A DNA stretch of 64,000 nt from JAUYQR01 sp050632395 (GCF_050632395.1 NZ_CP192600.1:2728001-2792000); one strand, 5' to 3'; shown: positions 17,295-26,408, numbered from the stretch's first letter. Notes: a model not told the origin generated them from the letters alone. Made by a program: numbers and translations.

Positions 17295-17560
17295 AGCCCG
17301 ACGCGCGCGGCACGGCCGCCCTTGCGGCGGGCTGGGTCCGGCGCCGTCAGCCCGTCCTTCAGAACCGTGCTCATCGGATGGTCGGGGTGCTTCAGCGCAT
17401 ATTCCGCGATCAGCACGCGCAGCGCGTCCGGCGCGTGAAAATCCACCGGCAGGCTCAACGCCCAGTCCATGAAGATCGACCGGCATTCGCCAGCCGTAAT
17501 CCCCTCGATCGCGTAGCTTTCGCGCACCAGACCCTTCGGGTCGGCCTCACTCAGTTCCAT
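17291..17560 (-). CDS. Conserved hypothetical protein downstream of glnE
   Basis: An 89-residue acidic-to-neutral soluble protein that I cannot assign to a named family. It contains the segment ECRSIFMDWALSLP and an AEYALKHPDHPM stretch, reminiscent of small conserved Rhodobacteraceae proteins. The start at 17560 is supported by GGGAGACGGGCG just upstream and lies inside the 3' end of glnE (14-base overlap), so the two are translated from one message. Its stop overlaps the eda stop by 4 bases. Confidence 0.6.
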   Translation of the reverse strand: MELSEADPKGLVRESYAIEGITAGECRSIFMDWALSLPVDFHAPDALRVLIAEYALKHPDHPMSTVLKDGLTAPDPARRKGGRAARVGL

Positions 17561-20339
17561 CGCCCGTCTCCCCATGACCGCCCCCGCCGAGCCGTGCCGC
17601 AATCACCGCTTCCGCCTGCGACACCGCCGCTTCAAGCCGCGCTGACAACCCGTCTGCATCCGCAGCACCGGTTTCGCGCAATAGAAAGCTGCGCCCGCCC
17701 TCGCCCAGGCTGGAAAGGTCCAGCGTCCGGTCCGTCAAAAGCCGCGTTCCGCAGTGCAGCCGCCACATCAGCCTGTAGGCATCCGCCAGCACCGTCTGTT
17801 CCGGTTCCGACAGGATACCCGTCGCCCCCGCCGCCAACTGACGTTCAACGCTGCGCGCAGGACTGCCCGCGATCAGCGCCACCATCTGCGCGCAAAGCTC
17901 GATATCCATCAGCCGCCCCGGCCCGTTCTTGGCCTCCCAACTGCCGCTGGCGGGCTTGGCCGCTTGCAGCCGCCCGCGCATCTCCGCCACATCGGCCCGC
18001 ACTCCAGCCCCCTGCCCCTTGCGCGCCAGAAGATCACGGCGAAACGCCTCGACGTCGCCGGCAAGGCCCGCATCACCCGCCAGCACCCGTGCGCGGGTCA
18101 GCGCCAGATGCTCCCACGTCCAGGCTTCGGTTTCCTGATAGGTCTTGAAACTGTCCAGCGAGGTCGCCACCGGCCCCTGCCGCCCCGAAGGCCGCAGCCG
18201 CATGTCCACCTCGTAAAGCCGCCCCTCCGGCATCTGCGCGGTCAACGCTGTCACCAACGCCTGTGTCAACCGTGCGAAATAGGGCCGCGTCGCAAGGGGC
18301 CGTGGCCCGGATGACCCTTCCGCACCCTCGGCATCGTAGATCACGATCAGGTCAAGGTCCGACCCCGCGTTCAACCGCGCCGCCCCCAGCGACCCCATCC
18401 CGACCACGACCGCGCCGCGCCCCGGCGCATGTCCGTGCTTTTTCGCGAAATCCGCCGTTACCACGCCCCAGATCGCCCCGATCACCGCCTCGGCCAGATC
18501 GGCGTATTGCTTGCCCGCCTCGAATGCGTCGATCAGCCCGCGCAGATGGTGCACACCGATCCGGAAATGCCATTCCTTCATCCAGCGTCGCGCGGAATCG
18601 AGCCTGCCTTCGTAATCGGCCACCCCGTCCAGCCGCCGCGTCAATTCCGCCTGCAGCGCCCGCGCGCCCGGCCATTCCCCGAAGAACGACCCGCCGATCA
18701 CTCCGTCAAGCACCGCCGCGTTGCGCGACAGATACCGCGCCAGCGCAGGCGAGGTGCCGGCAATGTCGATGATCAGTTCCACCAGCGACGGGTTCGCCTC
18801 GAACAGCGAGAATATCTGCACCCCCGTTGGCAATCCCGCCAGAAACCCGTCCAGCGCCACCAGCGCCTCGTCAGGGTTTGCCGCCCGCGCCAGTTGCCGC
18901 AAAAGCTGCGGGCGCAGCCGCCGAAAGATCGCCTGCGCCCGTTCCGACCTTAGCGCCGGATAGCTTTCCCAACCCTTGGTGATCGCCCGCGCGCTGTCGG
19001 AAAGCTCCGGCCCCTCTTCCACCGCGCCGGGGGCAAAAAAACCCTCGGTCAGCCGGTCGGTGCGGTTCAGCCGGTCCAACAGACCTTCCCGAAACGCGGC
19101 CTCTTCCTGCCCGCAGAACGCGGCAATCCGCGCCACGCCTTCGGCCGACGTCGGCATCGAATGGGTTTGCGCGTCGTTCACCATCTGCAACCGGTGCTCC
19201 AACTCTCGGTGCGCCCGGTAAAGCTCGGTCAACTCCGCCGCCACCTCACCCGGCACCCAGCCTTGCGCCGACAGGGCTTGCAGCGCCGGAACGGTGCGCC
19301 GGTCGCGCAGCGCCGGGTCGCGGCCACCGGCGATCAGTTGCCGGGTCTGGGTAAAGAACTCGATCTCGCGGATGCCACCCGCGCCCAGCTTCAGGTTATG
19401 CCCTTCCACCATGATCGGCCCGCGCAGGCCGCGATGTTCGCGGATGCGCAGCCGCATGTCATGCGCGTCCTGAATCGCCGCATAGTCCAGATGCTTGCGC
19501 CACACGAACGGCACCAGCGTCGTCAGGAACCGCTCTCCCGCCGCCAGATCACCCGCGCAGGGCCGCGCTTTGATATAGGCGGCCCGCTCCCATGTGCGGC
19601 CCTGACTTTCGTAATAGGCCTCCGCCGCCGCCATCGACAGGCAGACCGGCATCACGCTTGCATCAGGCCGCAGCCGCAGGTCGGTGCGGAACACATAGCC
19701 GTCGGTCACATCCGACAGAATCGCCGTCATCTTCCGCGCAACCCGGATGAACGCCGCCCGCGCCTCTTGTTCGTCGCCGGGATAGCGGGTTTCGTCAAAC
19801 AAGCAGATCAGGTCGATGTCCGAGGAATAGTTCAATTCCCCCGCACCCATCTTGCCCATCGCCAGCGCCACCATCCCCGCCCCGGTCTTTGCATCGTCCA
19901 AGGTGGCACCGGGCAGCTTGCCCCGCCGGATTTCGGCCTCGACCAGAGCGGTCAACGACAGATGCACTGCCCGGTCGGCCAGCCGGGTCAGTGCGCCCGT
20001 CACGGTTTCCAGCGGCCAGAGCCCGCCCAGATCGGCAAGCCCTGTCAAAAGCGCCGCCCGCCGCTTGGCCTGCCGCAACGCACCGGGCAACACCTCCAGC
20101 GCGGTGCCGTCCAGCCCTGCCAGCAGAGTGTCGAACGCAGCCTCGGGGCCCGCCAGCGCCTCGCGCAGCCAATCGGCCTCGCGCGTCATCAGACCTTTCA
20201 GATAAGGGCTACACCCTGCAACCGCAGCCAGAAACCCGGTCACCTCCGGCGCGAATTCCGTCAGGTCACTGCGGGCATCCGCCGCCGCTGCGGTATCGAA
20301 CGGGATCGGTTGGCGAAGAAGGCGATCGGCGAAACTCAT
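17547..20339 (-). CDS. glnE: Bifunctional glutamine synthetase adenylyltransferase/adenylyl-removing enzyme
   Basis: Controls glutamine synthetase by attaching AMP (C-terminal half) and removing it (N-terminal half), responding to PII and glutamine. At about 930 residues it is full length. Each half carries a nucleotidyltransferase motif: NYSSDIDLICLFD in the N-terminal domain and NAGSDLDLIVIYD in the C-terminal domain, each followed by a KxDxRLRP-type stretch (RTDLRLRPDA and EVDMRLRPSG). I favour the start MSFADRLLRQ at 20339; an in-frame start 14 codons earlier is possible. The ammonia-response genes glnB and glnA are not in the window. Confidence 0.93.
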   Translation of the reverse strand: MSFADRLLRQPIPFDTAAAADARSDLTEFAPEVTGFLAAVAGCSPYLKGLMTREADWLREALAGPEAAFDTLLAGLDGTALEVLPGALRQAKRRAALLTGLADLGGLWPLETVTGALTRLADRAVHLSLTALVEAEIRRGKLPGATLDDAKTGAGMVALAMGKMGAGELNYSSDIDLICLFDETRYPGDEQEARAAFIRVARKMTAILSDVTDGYVFRTDLRLRPDASVMPVCLSMAAAEAYYESQGRTWERAAYIKARPCAGDLAAGERFLTTLVPFVWRKHLDYAAIQDAHDMRLRIREHRGLRGPIMVEGHNLKLGAGGIREIEFFTQTRQLIAGGRDPALRDRRTVPALQALSAQGWVPGEVAAELTELYRAHRELEHRLQMVNDAQTHSMPTSAEGVARIAAFCGQEEAAFREGLLDRLNRTDRLTEGFFAPGAVEEGPELSDSARAITKGWESYPALRSERAQAIFRRLRPQLLRQLARAANPDEALVALDGFLAGLPTGVQIFSLFEANPSLVELIIDIAGTSPALARYLSRNAAVLDGVIGGSFFGEWPGARALQAELTRRLDGVADYEGRLDSARRWMKEWHFRIGVHHLRGLIDAFEAGKQYADLAEAVIGAIWGVVTADFAKKHGHAPGRGAVVVGMGSLGAARLNAGSDLDLIVIYDAEGAEGSSGPRPLATRPYFARLTQALVTALTAQMPEGRLYEVDMRLRPSGRQGPVATSLDSFKTYQETEAWTWEHLALTRARVLAGDAGLAGDVEAFRRDLLARKGQGAGVRADVAEMRGRLQAAKPASGSWEAKNGPGRLMDIELCAQMVALIAGSPARSVERQLAAGATGILSEPEQTVLADAYRLMWRLHCGTRLLTDRTLDLSSLGEGGRSFLLRETGAADADGLSARLEAAVSQAEAVIAARLGGGGHGETGDGTE

Positions 20340-20447
20340 GGCCGCAGGATGGGTGCTGGCGCGCGCGCGGTCAACGGCCAAGCGTCATGCCAACGCTTGC
20401 CGCAAGGCGCCGCTTGCGGCCATATGCACTGAAACGGAGGGATGCAG

Positions 20448-20945
20448 ATGTCGAAAAGTCTGGCACGCGTGCGGGCGGCCTTGCAGGCAGCGGGGCTGGA
20501 CTCCGTGCCCCTGGAAATGCCGGGCGAAACCCGCACGGCAGAAGATGCGGCCGCAGCCGCAGGCTGCGCTCTTGACCAGATCGTGAAGTCTGTCGTGTTT
20601 CAGGGCGGCACCAGCGGACGGCTGTTCCTGTTCCTGACCGCAGGCGGCAACAAGGTTGACACCTCAATAGCCGCCACCCTTGCGGGCGAGCCGCTGGCCC
20701 GCGCCGACGTGGCCACCGTCCGCGCCGTGACCGGTTTTGCCATCGGAGGCGTCGCACCGATCGGTCACCTGACCCCGCTGCCGGTCTGGATCGACCCCAC
20801 GCTGCTGACCTTTGCCACCGTCTGGGCCGCCGCCGGCACCCCGCGCCACATCTTTCCCGTCGACCCCGCCCGCCTGCAAAAGGCCGCCGGGGCTACCTCA
20901 GCCGCCTTCACTGTCACGGAAAATTCCTCCCTGCCAATGGGTTGA
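20448..20945 (+). CDS. YbaK/EbsC-family aminoacyl-tRNA deacylase
   Basis: A 165-residue member of the YbaK/ProX editing family, which hydrolyses mischarged aminoacyl-tRNAs such as Cys- or Ala-tRNA(Pro). Family features are TAEDAAAAAGCALDQIVKSVVF, the invariant-type Lys in this helix, and a C-terminal AFTVTENS. GGAGG ends 7 bases before the ATG at 20448; an earlier ATG at 20442 is too close to this site. It lies divergent from glnE across about 108 bases. Exact substrate is not readable. Confidence 0.8.
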   Translation: MSKSLARVRAALQAAGLDSVPLEMPGETRTAEDAAAAAGCALDQIVKSVVFQGGTSGRLFLFLTAGGNKVDTSIAATLAGEPLARADVATVRAVTGFAIGGVAPIGHLTPLPVWIDPTLLTFATVWAAAGTPRHIFPVDPARLQKAAGATSAAFTVTENSSLPMG

Positions 20946-20963
20946 ACCAGCATCGGCGGAAAG

Positions 20964-21040
20964 ATGTAAATAATCTTCACATAGCTCTTGAACCGCAGGC
21001 TCGGCAGGGGCATGTTGCATCATGTGAAAGACGTTCACAT
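20964..21040. promoter_or_regulatory. Twin 19-base operator-like palindromes before the DUF2852 gene
   Basis: Site 1 at 20964-20982 is ATGTAAATAATCTTCACAT; site 2 at 21022-21040 is ATGTGAAAGACGTTCACAT. Both have the plan ATGTGAA-N5-TTCACAT (site 1 has one arm mismatch) and their centres are 58 bases apart. They occupy the whole control region of the gene at 21069. The spacing of the TGTGA/TCACA core is 7, not the 6 of CRP/FNR-type sites, so the regulator is unknown. Confidence 0.6.
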
Positions 21041-21068
21041 CAACCGCAACACCGGGAGTTCACCGCCG

Positions 21069-21539
21069 ATGCACAGCTACCCCGATACCGCCCGGACCGG
21101 CGGTCTGTCCTCCTTGCCGCGCCGCGCCGAAGGCTGGCTCGACCAGCGTGGCAAATGGGCCTGGATCGCAACCACTGTCCTTGCCTTCATCGTCTTCTGG
21201 CCCGTGGGCCTTGCGCTTCTGGCCTACATCATCTGGGGAAAACGCATGTTCAGAAATTCGTCCTGCGCGCACCGTCACGACCGCCACGCCCGCCGCTGGG
21301 GCCCTGACGTCTACCGCTCCACCTCGGGTAACACCGCCTTCGACAGCTACAAGGCAGAAGCGCTGCGTCGTCTGGAAGAAGAGCAGCAAGCGTTCGAGGC
21401 TTTCCTGCAGCGCCTGCGCAACTCCAAGGACAAGTCGGAGTTCGACACCTTCATGGATGAACGCGCCCGCGCCAATCAGGCCGCTGACGCAGCGCCCGAA
21501 ACCAAACCCGCCGAAGGCCCGCGCCCCGGCGAGTATTGA
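21069..21539 (+). CDS. DUF2852 membrane protein
   Basis: A 156-residue protein of the alphaproteobacterial DUF2852 family, function unknown. One clear membrane segment (about residues 30-57, WAWIATTVLAFIVFWPVGLA) is followed by a basic His/Arg-rich stretch, a NTAFDSYKAEALRRLEEEQQAF coiled-coil helix with the FDxYKxExLRRLEEE pattern typical of the family, and an acidic Pro-rich tail. I chose ATG 21069 because upstream in-frame starts fall inside the operator-like palindromes. It is a single-gene unit with its own terminator. Confidence 0.75.
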   Translation: MHSYPDTARTGGLSSLPRRAEGWLDQRGKWAWIATTVLAFIVFWPVGLALLAYIIWGKRMFRNSSCAHRHDRHARRWGPDVYRSTSGNTAFDSYKAEALRRLEEEQQAFEAFLQRLRNSKDKSEFDTFMDERARANQAADAAPETKPAEGPRPGEY

Positions 21540-21559
21540 TCCAGCCGCTGCGAACCCTC

Positions 21560-21592
21560 GCCCCATTCCGCCCCGGCGGGATGGGGCTTTTT
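21560..21592 (+). terminator. Rho-independent terminator after the DUF2852 gene
   Basis: A 12-base stem (21560-21571 with 21576-21587, one G-T pair) with loop CCCG is followed by five T residues. It closes the single-gene unit starting at 21069. Confidence 0.85.
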
Positions 21593-21679
21593 GTTGGACA
21601 CCTGCGGCAAACACAGTGCTTGGCGGAACGCGCCGGGCTTGCTAGGCTACACGCGTAATGTGACAAGCCCTCCCCCTTC

Positions 21680-22555
21680 ATGCGCCACACCCTTCCCCTC
21701 GCGCCCCAATTCTATGTGACGGCTCCGCAACCATGCCCGTACCTCGTCGGTCGCATGGAACGAAAGCTATTCACCGCCTTGCAGGGTGACCATGCGCAGC
21801 GCCTGAACGACTCGCTGTCCAAGCAAGGCTTCCGTCGCAGCCAGAATGTCCTTTACCGCCCGTCCTGCGCCGAATGCTCCGCTTGCCTCTCGGCCCGCAT
21901 CCGCGTGGCCGATTTCGAACCCTCGCGCACCCAGCGCCGCATCCTGCGCAAGACCGCCGGCCTGCGCCGCAACGCCACCAGCCCCTGGGCGACCGAGGAT
22001 CAGTTCACCCTCTTCCGCCGCTACCTCGACAGCCGCCACGCCGACGGCGGCATGGCTGACATGGACATCTTCGAATTCGCCGCGATGATCGAGGAAACCC
22101 CGATCAAATCGCGCGTCATCGAATACACCCGCCCAGCAGGCGAAGGTGAACGCGGTCGCCCCCTTGCCGCCGTCTGCCTGACCGACGTGTTCGATGACGG
22201 CCTCAGCATGGTCTACAGCTTCTATGACCCCGATCTTGCCGACCTGTCGCTAGGCACCCACGTCATCCTCGATCACGTCGCCATCGCCCGCGAGGCGGGC
22301 CTGCCTTACGTCTACCTCGGCTACTGGGTTCCCGGCAGCCGCAAGATGGGCTATAAGGCCAGCTTCTCGGCGCTGGAAATCTACAAGGGCGGCGAGTGGC
22401 GCGATCTTGGCGACCCGGCCGAACACCGCGCCGATCTGCACCCCCTGTCGGTCGACCCGATTGCCGAACAGGTCGCGCGGATCAACCTGCCCGATACTCG
22501 CGCCCCCGATACTCGCGCCAACGACTCGCGCCCCCTCACCGCCCGCAAGGAATGA
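21680..22555 (+). CDS. bpt: Aspartate/glutamate leucyltransferase (Bpt, ATE1-like)
   Basis: Transfers leucine from Leu-tRNA to N-terminal Asp or Glu of proteins, creating a signal for degradation by the ClpAP/ClpS N-end-rule pathway. The 291 residues carry the ATE-N cysteine block (YRPSCAECSACLSARI), GFRRSQNV before it, and the C-terminal GNAT-like segment YLGYWVPGSRKMGYKASF with the conserved Tyr/Lys pattern. The last 30 residues are a poorly conserved tail with a short DTRAPDTRAND repeat. The stop overlaps the next start by 4 bases (ATGA). Confidence 0.9.
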   Translation: MRHTLPLAPQFYVTAPQPCPYLVGRMERKLFTALQGDHAQRLNDSLSKQGFRRSQNVLYRPSCAECSACLSARIRVADFEPSRTQRRILRKTAGLRRNATSPWATEDQFTLFRRYLDSRHADGGMADMDIFEFAAMIEETPIKSRVIEYTRPAGEGERGRPLAAVCLTDVFDDGLSMVYSFYDPDLADLSLGTHVILDHVAIAREAGLPYVYLGYWVPGSRKMGYKASFSALEIYKGGEWRDLGDPAEHRADLHPLSVDPIAEQVARINLPDTRAPDTRANDSRPLTARKE

Positions 22556-22944
22556 CCTCCCGCGCCCGGATTGCAGCCGTGGCTTTGGTGGTGCCGGATT
22601 ATGACAGCGCGATCGCTTTTTACACTGGCACCCTCGGGTTCCGGCTGACCGAAAACATTGACCAAGGCGCCAAGCGTTGGGTCACCGTCGAACCGCCGGG
22701 TGGGGGTGCGCGGCTGGTTCTGGCGCGGGCCGAAGGCGCGGCGCAATTGGCCGCCATCGGCAATCAGGCTGGCGGTCGCGTAATGTTCTTCCTGCACACC
22801 GATGATTTTCCGCGCGACCATGCAGCAATGCTGGCCGCAGGCGTGACGTTCGAGGAAACGCCCCGCCACGAACCCTATGGCAGCGTCGCCGTCTGGCGCG
22901 ACCCTTTCGGCAACCGCTGGGACCTGATCGGCCCACCTCCCTGA
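22552..22944 (+). CDS. VOC-family protein (glyoxalase/bleomycin resistance fold)
   Basis: A 130-residue single-domain VOC protein with the paired beta-alpha-beta modules: IAAVALVVPDYDSAIAFYTGTLGFRL at the start and a C-terminal FEETPRHEPYGSVAVWRDPFGNRWDLIG. The DPFGNRWDL ending is typical of the family. Members include lyases, dioxygenases and antibiotic-binding proteins; this one cannot be narrowed further. It is translationally coupled to bpt. Confidence 0.8.
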   Translation: MTSRARIAAVALVVPDYDSAIAFYTGTLGFRLTENIDQGAKRWVTVEPPGGGARLVLARAEGAAQLAAIGNQAGGRVMFFLHTDDFPRDHAAMLAAGVTFEETPRHEPYGSVAVWRDPFGNRWDLIGPPP

Positions 22945-22952
22945 ACGCAAAA

Positions 22953-22976
22953 GGGCCGCACCATTCGGCGCGGCCC
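22953..22976 (-). terminator. Terminator between the VOC gene and the TRAP operon
   Basis: Stem GGGCCGC (22953-22959) with GCGGCCC (22970-22976) and a 10-base loop. Read leftward it is followed by TTTTGCG, so it mainly serves the leftward TRAP binding-protein gene; it also sits just after the VOC stop. Confidence 0.65.
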
Positions 22977-23000
22977 CCGTTGCTGATACTACCTGTGGTC

Positions 23001-24089
23001 TCAACCGCGCGGGCGGTTGCGGATCATGAAGGTGTCGAACGTGTATTCCGCCACCTGGTTCCACAGGTTGGCTTCGTTGCGATAGGCTTGCTGGCTTTCA
23101 AAGATCGCCTTGAAGTCCGCGTTTTCGGCCGAAATCTGCGCGTAAAGTGCGTTTGCCGCCTCGAACGCCTTGACCATCACCTCTTCAGGGTAAGGCCGCA
23201 ACTGCGCCCCGCCCGCGATCAGGTTGCGCAGTGCTGCCGGGTTCTTCGCGTCATACTTGGCCAGCATCGACTGGTTCGTGGTCGCCGCCGCCGTGGCGAC
23301 AATGGCCTGATAGGCCGGCGGCAGTTCGTTCCACTTCGCCAAGTTGATCATGTAGTTCAGCGTTGGCCCACCTTCCCAGAAACCGGGGTAATAGTAGAAC
23401 GGCGCTACCTTGTTCAGGCCAAGCTTCTCGTCGTCATAGGGGCCGACCCACTCCGCCGCGTCGATGGTGCCGCGTTCCAGCGCCGGATAGATCTCGCCGC
23501 CCGGAATCTGCTGCGGCACGACGCCCAGCGCCTCCATCACCTTGCCACCCATGCCGCCGATGCGCATCTTCACACCCGCAAGGTCAGCGACCGAGTTGAT
23601 CTCCTTGCGCCACCAGCCGCCCATCTGGACGCCCGTGTTGCCGCCGGGGAAAACATGCAGACCTTCCTTGTTGTAGAAGGTGTTCATCATGTCGATGCCG
23701 CCGCCGTGGTAGTACCAGGCATTTATGCCGCGCGCGTTCAGGCCGAACGGAACCGCCGTACCCAGCGCGTAGACCGGGTTCTTGCCCCAGTAATAATAAG
23801 ACGCGGTGTGCGCGATCTCGACGGTCCCGGACCCAACCGCATCCGCCGCCTCCGGCATCGGCACGATCTCACCTGCCGGGAACGGCTGGATCTGGAAATT
23901 TCCATCCGTCGCGTCCGACACGATCTTGGCGAACTCGTCCGCCGCGCCATAGATGGTGTCCAGCGTCTTCGGGAAACCTGACGTCAGGCGCCAGCTTACC
24001 TTCGGCGCGCTCTGCGCCAGCGCCGGTGCCGCCAGCGCGGCCGCCGCCGAGCCGATCGCTGCGGTGGTCAGGAAATTCCGTCTCTTCAT
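23001..24089 (-). CDS. TRAP transporter solute-binding protein, TakP-like (2-oxoacid type)
   Basis: Periplasmic binding protein of a tripartite ATP-independent (TRAP) transporter, 362 residues. The N-terminus MKRRNFLTTAAIGSAAAALAAPALA is a twin-arginine-like signal. The body closely resembles Rhodobacter TakP, which binds pyruvate and other 2-oxoacids: KMRIGGMGGKVMEALGV, PGGEIYPALERGTIDAAEWVGPYDDEKLG and FYYYPGFWEGGP are characteristic. The ligand Arg and Trp fall in these segments. I chose the second ATG (24089), 7 bases after GGGAGG; another ATG two codons earlier directly abuts that site. First gene read after the two permease genes of the same operon. Confidence 0.88.
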   Translation of the reverse strand: MKRRNFLTTAAIGSAAAALAAPALAQSAPKVSWRLTSGFPKTLDTIYGAADEFAKIVSDATDGNFQIQPFPAGEIVPMPEAADAVGSGTVEIAHTASYYYWGKNPVYALGTAVPFGLNARGINAWYYHGGGIDMMNTFYNKEGLHVFPGGNTGVQMGGWWRKEINSVADLAGVKMRIGGMGGKVMEALGVVPQQIPGGEIYPALERGTIDAAEWVGPYDDEKLGLNKVAPFYYYPGFWEGGPTLNYMINLAKWNELPPAYQAIVATAAATTNQSMLAKYDAKNPAALRNLIAGGAQLRPYPEEVMVKAFEAANALYAQISAENADFKAIFESQQAYRNEANLWNQVAEYTFDTFMIRNRPRG

Positions 24090-24134
24090 GTGCATACCTC
24101 CCAGTAGGCTTTTGATGTGGTCAAGCGTTTCAGG

Positions 24135-25571
24135 TCACGGCGTCGCCGGCCCCCCTAGATCAAGATCGAGGGCAGGCATTTCAAGGTCAGGCATCGGAAT
24201 TGCATCAAGCTGTTCGGTCACCGACGCCGCATCCAGCAGCACCGGTTCGGTGATGAAGCTGTCGACAATGCCCGGAAAGGTGATGATCAACGCCACGAGG
24301 ATCAGCTGTAATATGATCCACGGGATCGACCCCAGATAGATGTCACGGCTCTTGATCTCGGGCGGTGCGATGCCGCGCAGATAGAACAGCGCAAATCCGA
24401 ACGGCGGGTGCATGAACGCCGTTTGCATGTTCACGCACAAGAGCACCCCCAGCCACACCAGATTGATGTCCAGCGCCAGCGCCGTCGGGATCAGCAAGGG
24501 GATCACGATGAACACGATCTCGAAGAAATCGAGGAAGAAGGCGATGAAGAAGATGAAGATGTTGACGAAGATCAGGAACCCGATCCGTCCCCCCGGAATA
24601 CCCGACAGGATATGCTCGATCCACTTGCCGCCGTTCACCCCCTGAAACACCAGGCTGAACACCGTGGCGCCCACCAGGATGAAGATCACCATCGCCGTGA
24701 TCCGCATCGTGCCGTCCGACGCCTGCCACACCATCTTCCAGGTGAACCGGCCATGCGCCAGCGCCAGCAGGATCGACCCGACCGCTCCCATTGCCCCGGC
24801 CTCGGTCGGGGTCGCCAGACCCATGAAGATCGTCCCCAGCACCAGGAAGATCAGCACCAGCGACGGCACCATGCCCCATGCCAGCTTGGCCGCCAACTCG
24901 CGCCCCCGCAGCGTCCGCGCCTCGGCCGGCAGTGCTGGCACCTTGTGCGGCTGAAAGATCGACACCAGCAGGATGAAGCCCGCGAACAACAGCACCTGCG
25001 CGATCGACGGCCCGATGGCCCCCAGATACATGTCGCCCACCGGCACGCCCAACTGGAACGCCAGCACGATCAGCACCAACGACGGCGGAATTACCTGCGT
25101 GATCGTCCCCGAGGCCGCAATCACCCCGGTCCCGATCCGCATGTCATAGCCATACTTCATCATGATCGGGATCGAGATCATCCCGATGGCAATCACGCTT
25201 GCCGCCACCGTCCCGGTAATCGCCCCGAGGATCGCGCCGACAAAGATCACCGCATAGGCCAGACCGCCCGGCACGCTGCCGAAAAGCTGGCCAAACCCCT
25301 CCATCAGATCCTCGGCAAGACCGGATTTCTCCAGCACCACCCCCATGAAGGTAAAGAACGGAATCGCCAGCAAAAGGTCGTTCGACATGATGCCGAACAC
25401 CCGCGCCGGCATTGCCTGCAGGAAGGCTAGCCCGAAATATCCCACTTCTATCGCGATGAACCCGAAGAACAGGCCCAGCGCCGACAACGAAAATGCAACC
25501 GGAAAGCCGACAAGCAAAAAGATGATAAGCCCGCCAAACATGGCTGGCGCCAGGTAACCGTATTCCAGCAT
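24135..25571 (-). CDS. TRAP transporter large permease (DctM type)
   Basis: A 478-residue membrane protein with about 12 hydrophobic helices, forming the ion-coupled channel of the TRAP system. Typical DctM segments are NDLLLAIPFFTFMGVVLEKSGLAEDL, a Gly-rich GAILGAITGTVAASVIAIG and PSLVLIVLAFQ. The C-terminal 40 residues, beyond the last helix, form an acidic/hydrophobic tail (MPDLEMPALDLDLG) not usual in the family. It lies between the small permease (16-base gap) and the binding protein (45-base gap). Confidence 0.9.
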   Translation of the reverse strand: MLEYGYLAPAMFGGLIIFLLVGFPVAFSLSALGLFFGFIAIEVGYFGLAFLQAMPARVFGIMSNDLLLAIPFFTFMGVVLEKSGLAEDLMEGFGQLFGSVPGGLAYAVIFVGAILGAITGTVAASVIAIGMISIPIMMKYGYDMRIGTGVIAASGTITQVIPPSLVLIVLAFQLGVPVGDMYLGAIGPSIAQVLLFAGFILLVSIFQPHKVPALPAEARTLRGRELAAKLAWGMVPSLVLIFLVLGTIFMGLATPTEAGAMGAVGSILLALAHGRFTWKMVWQASDGTMRITAMVIFILVGATVFSLVFQGVNGGKWIEHILSGIPGGRIGFLIFVNIFIFFIAFFLDFFEIVFIVIPLLIPTALALDINLVWLGVLLCVNMQTAFMHPPFGFALFYLRGIAPPEIKSRDIYLGSIPWIILQLILVALIITFPGIVDSFITEPVLLDAASVTEQLDAIPMPDLEMPALDLDLGGPATP

Positions 25572-25587
25572 CAGGCGACCTTTCCGA

Positions 25588-26127
25588 TCATTGAACGGGT
25601 TTTTCGTATGACACGTCCAGCACGATAACCCCGCGCAGCGCCGCGATCCGGCGGATCAGCTCGGCAATCCCCTGCAGCGTCAAAAGCGTGAACCCAAGCG
25701 GCAGAAGCATCTTGGCCGGCCACACCGGCAGGCCGCCGGCATTCGCCGAACCCTCGCCCGCCACAAAGCTGGCATAGGCCCAAGGATAACTCATCTCCAG
25801 CATGATGAAGCAGACCGGAAAGAAGAAGACCAGAAAGCCGAACACGTCGACCCACAGCTTGTTACGTTCGGTCATGCTGCCGTAAAACAGATCAACCCGG
25901 ACATGTTCGTTCAGCTTCAGCACATGCGCCGTTCCCAGCAGGAACATCCCCGCGAACATCTGCCACTGGATTTCCAGAAACGCGTTGGACGACATGTCCA
26001 GCGTATAGCGCGAAATCGCATTCAACGCGCTGATCAGGCAGGCGGCGGCCACCAAAAGGGCTGCCAACACGCCGAAAGCCTTGGTCACCCGGTCAATGCC
26101 GGATGCGAGAGACAATAATCCCCGCAA
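25588..26127 (-). CDS. TRAP transporter small permease (DctQ type)
   Basis: A 179-residue protein with four predicted membrane helices, the accessory subunit of the TRAP permease. Features are SNAFLEIQWQMFAGMFLLGTAHVLK and EHVRVDLFYGSM, the family signature around the conserved Arg-Val-Asp. The start is TTG at 26127, chosen because GGGGAGGG lies 6 bases upstream and no ATG follows soon. First gene of the three-gene transporter operon; no regulator gene is adjacent. Confidence 0.85.
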   Translation of the reverse strand: MRGLLSLASGIDRVTKAFGVLAALLVAAACLISALNAISRYTLDMSSNAFLEIQWQMFAGMFLLGTAHVLKLNEHVRVDLFYGSMTERNKLWVDVFGFLVFFFPVCFIMLEMSYPWAYASFVAGEGSANAGGLPVWPAKMLLPLGFTLLTLQGIAELIRRIAALRGVIVLDVSYEKPVQ

Positions 26128-26362
26128 CAGAACCCTCCCCTGGCGCGGCTACTTAATGTGCCGCTTGCATGAACTATGCGCAACTCGCGCCAAGGTCGCA
26201 AAGGAAAGTTGCGAAGGGCGCGGACGAACACGATCACGTTACCGCAAGATTAGCGCGCTTTTCGAAAAGGAAAGCCAAAAAATGCGCGGAAATCCGCGAC
26301 CGGGGCAAAGGCCGCGCAATCATTTCCCGTTCGCTGCGCTACCCGCTGTCGGACAATAATGC

Positions 26363-26389
26363 GAAAGGGGCGCACCGGTCGCCCCTTTC
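26363..26389 (-). terminator. Hairpin downstream of the glutathione S-transferase gene
   Basis: Perfect 10-base stem GAAAGGGGCG/CGCCCCTTTC with loop CACCGGT. Read leftward it is followed by GCATTATTGTCC. It ends the GST transcript. The rest of the gap 26128-26408 is AG-rich on the plus strand and holds no gene that I can support; it must contain the TRAP operon promoter. Confidence 0.65.
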
Positions 26390-26408
26390 AAGGTCGATCG
26401 CTCAGCGA

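Noticed and set aside
21022..21040. CRP-type site
   Set aside because: TGTGA and TCACA are separated by 7 bases, not the 6 that CRP needs, and a second site has the same 5-base gap between the longer arms.
26128..26408. Small gene in the gap between the TRAP and GST genes
   Set aside because: Short frames exist on the plus strand but none has a ribosome site or a recognisable composition.
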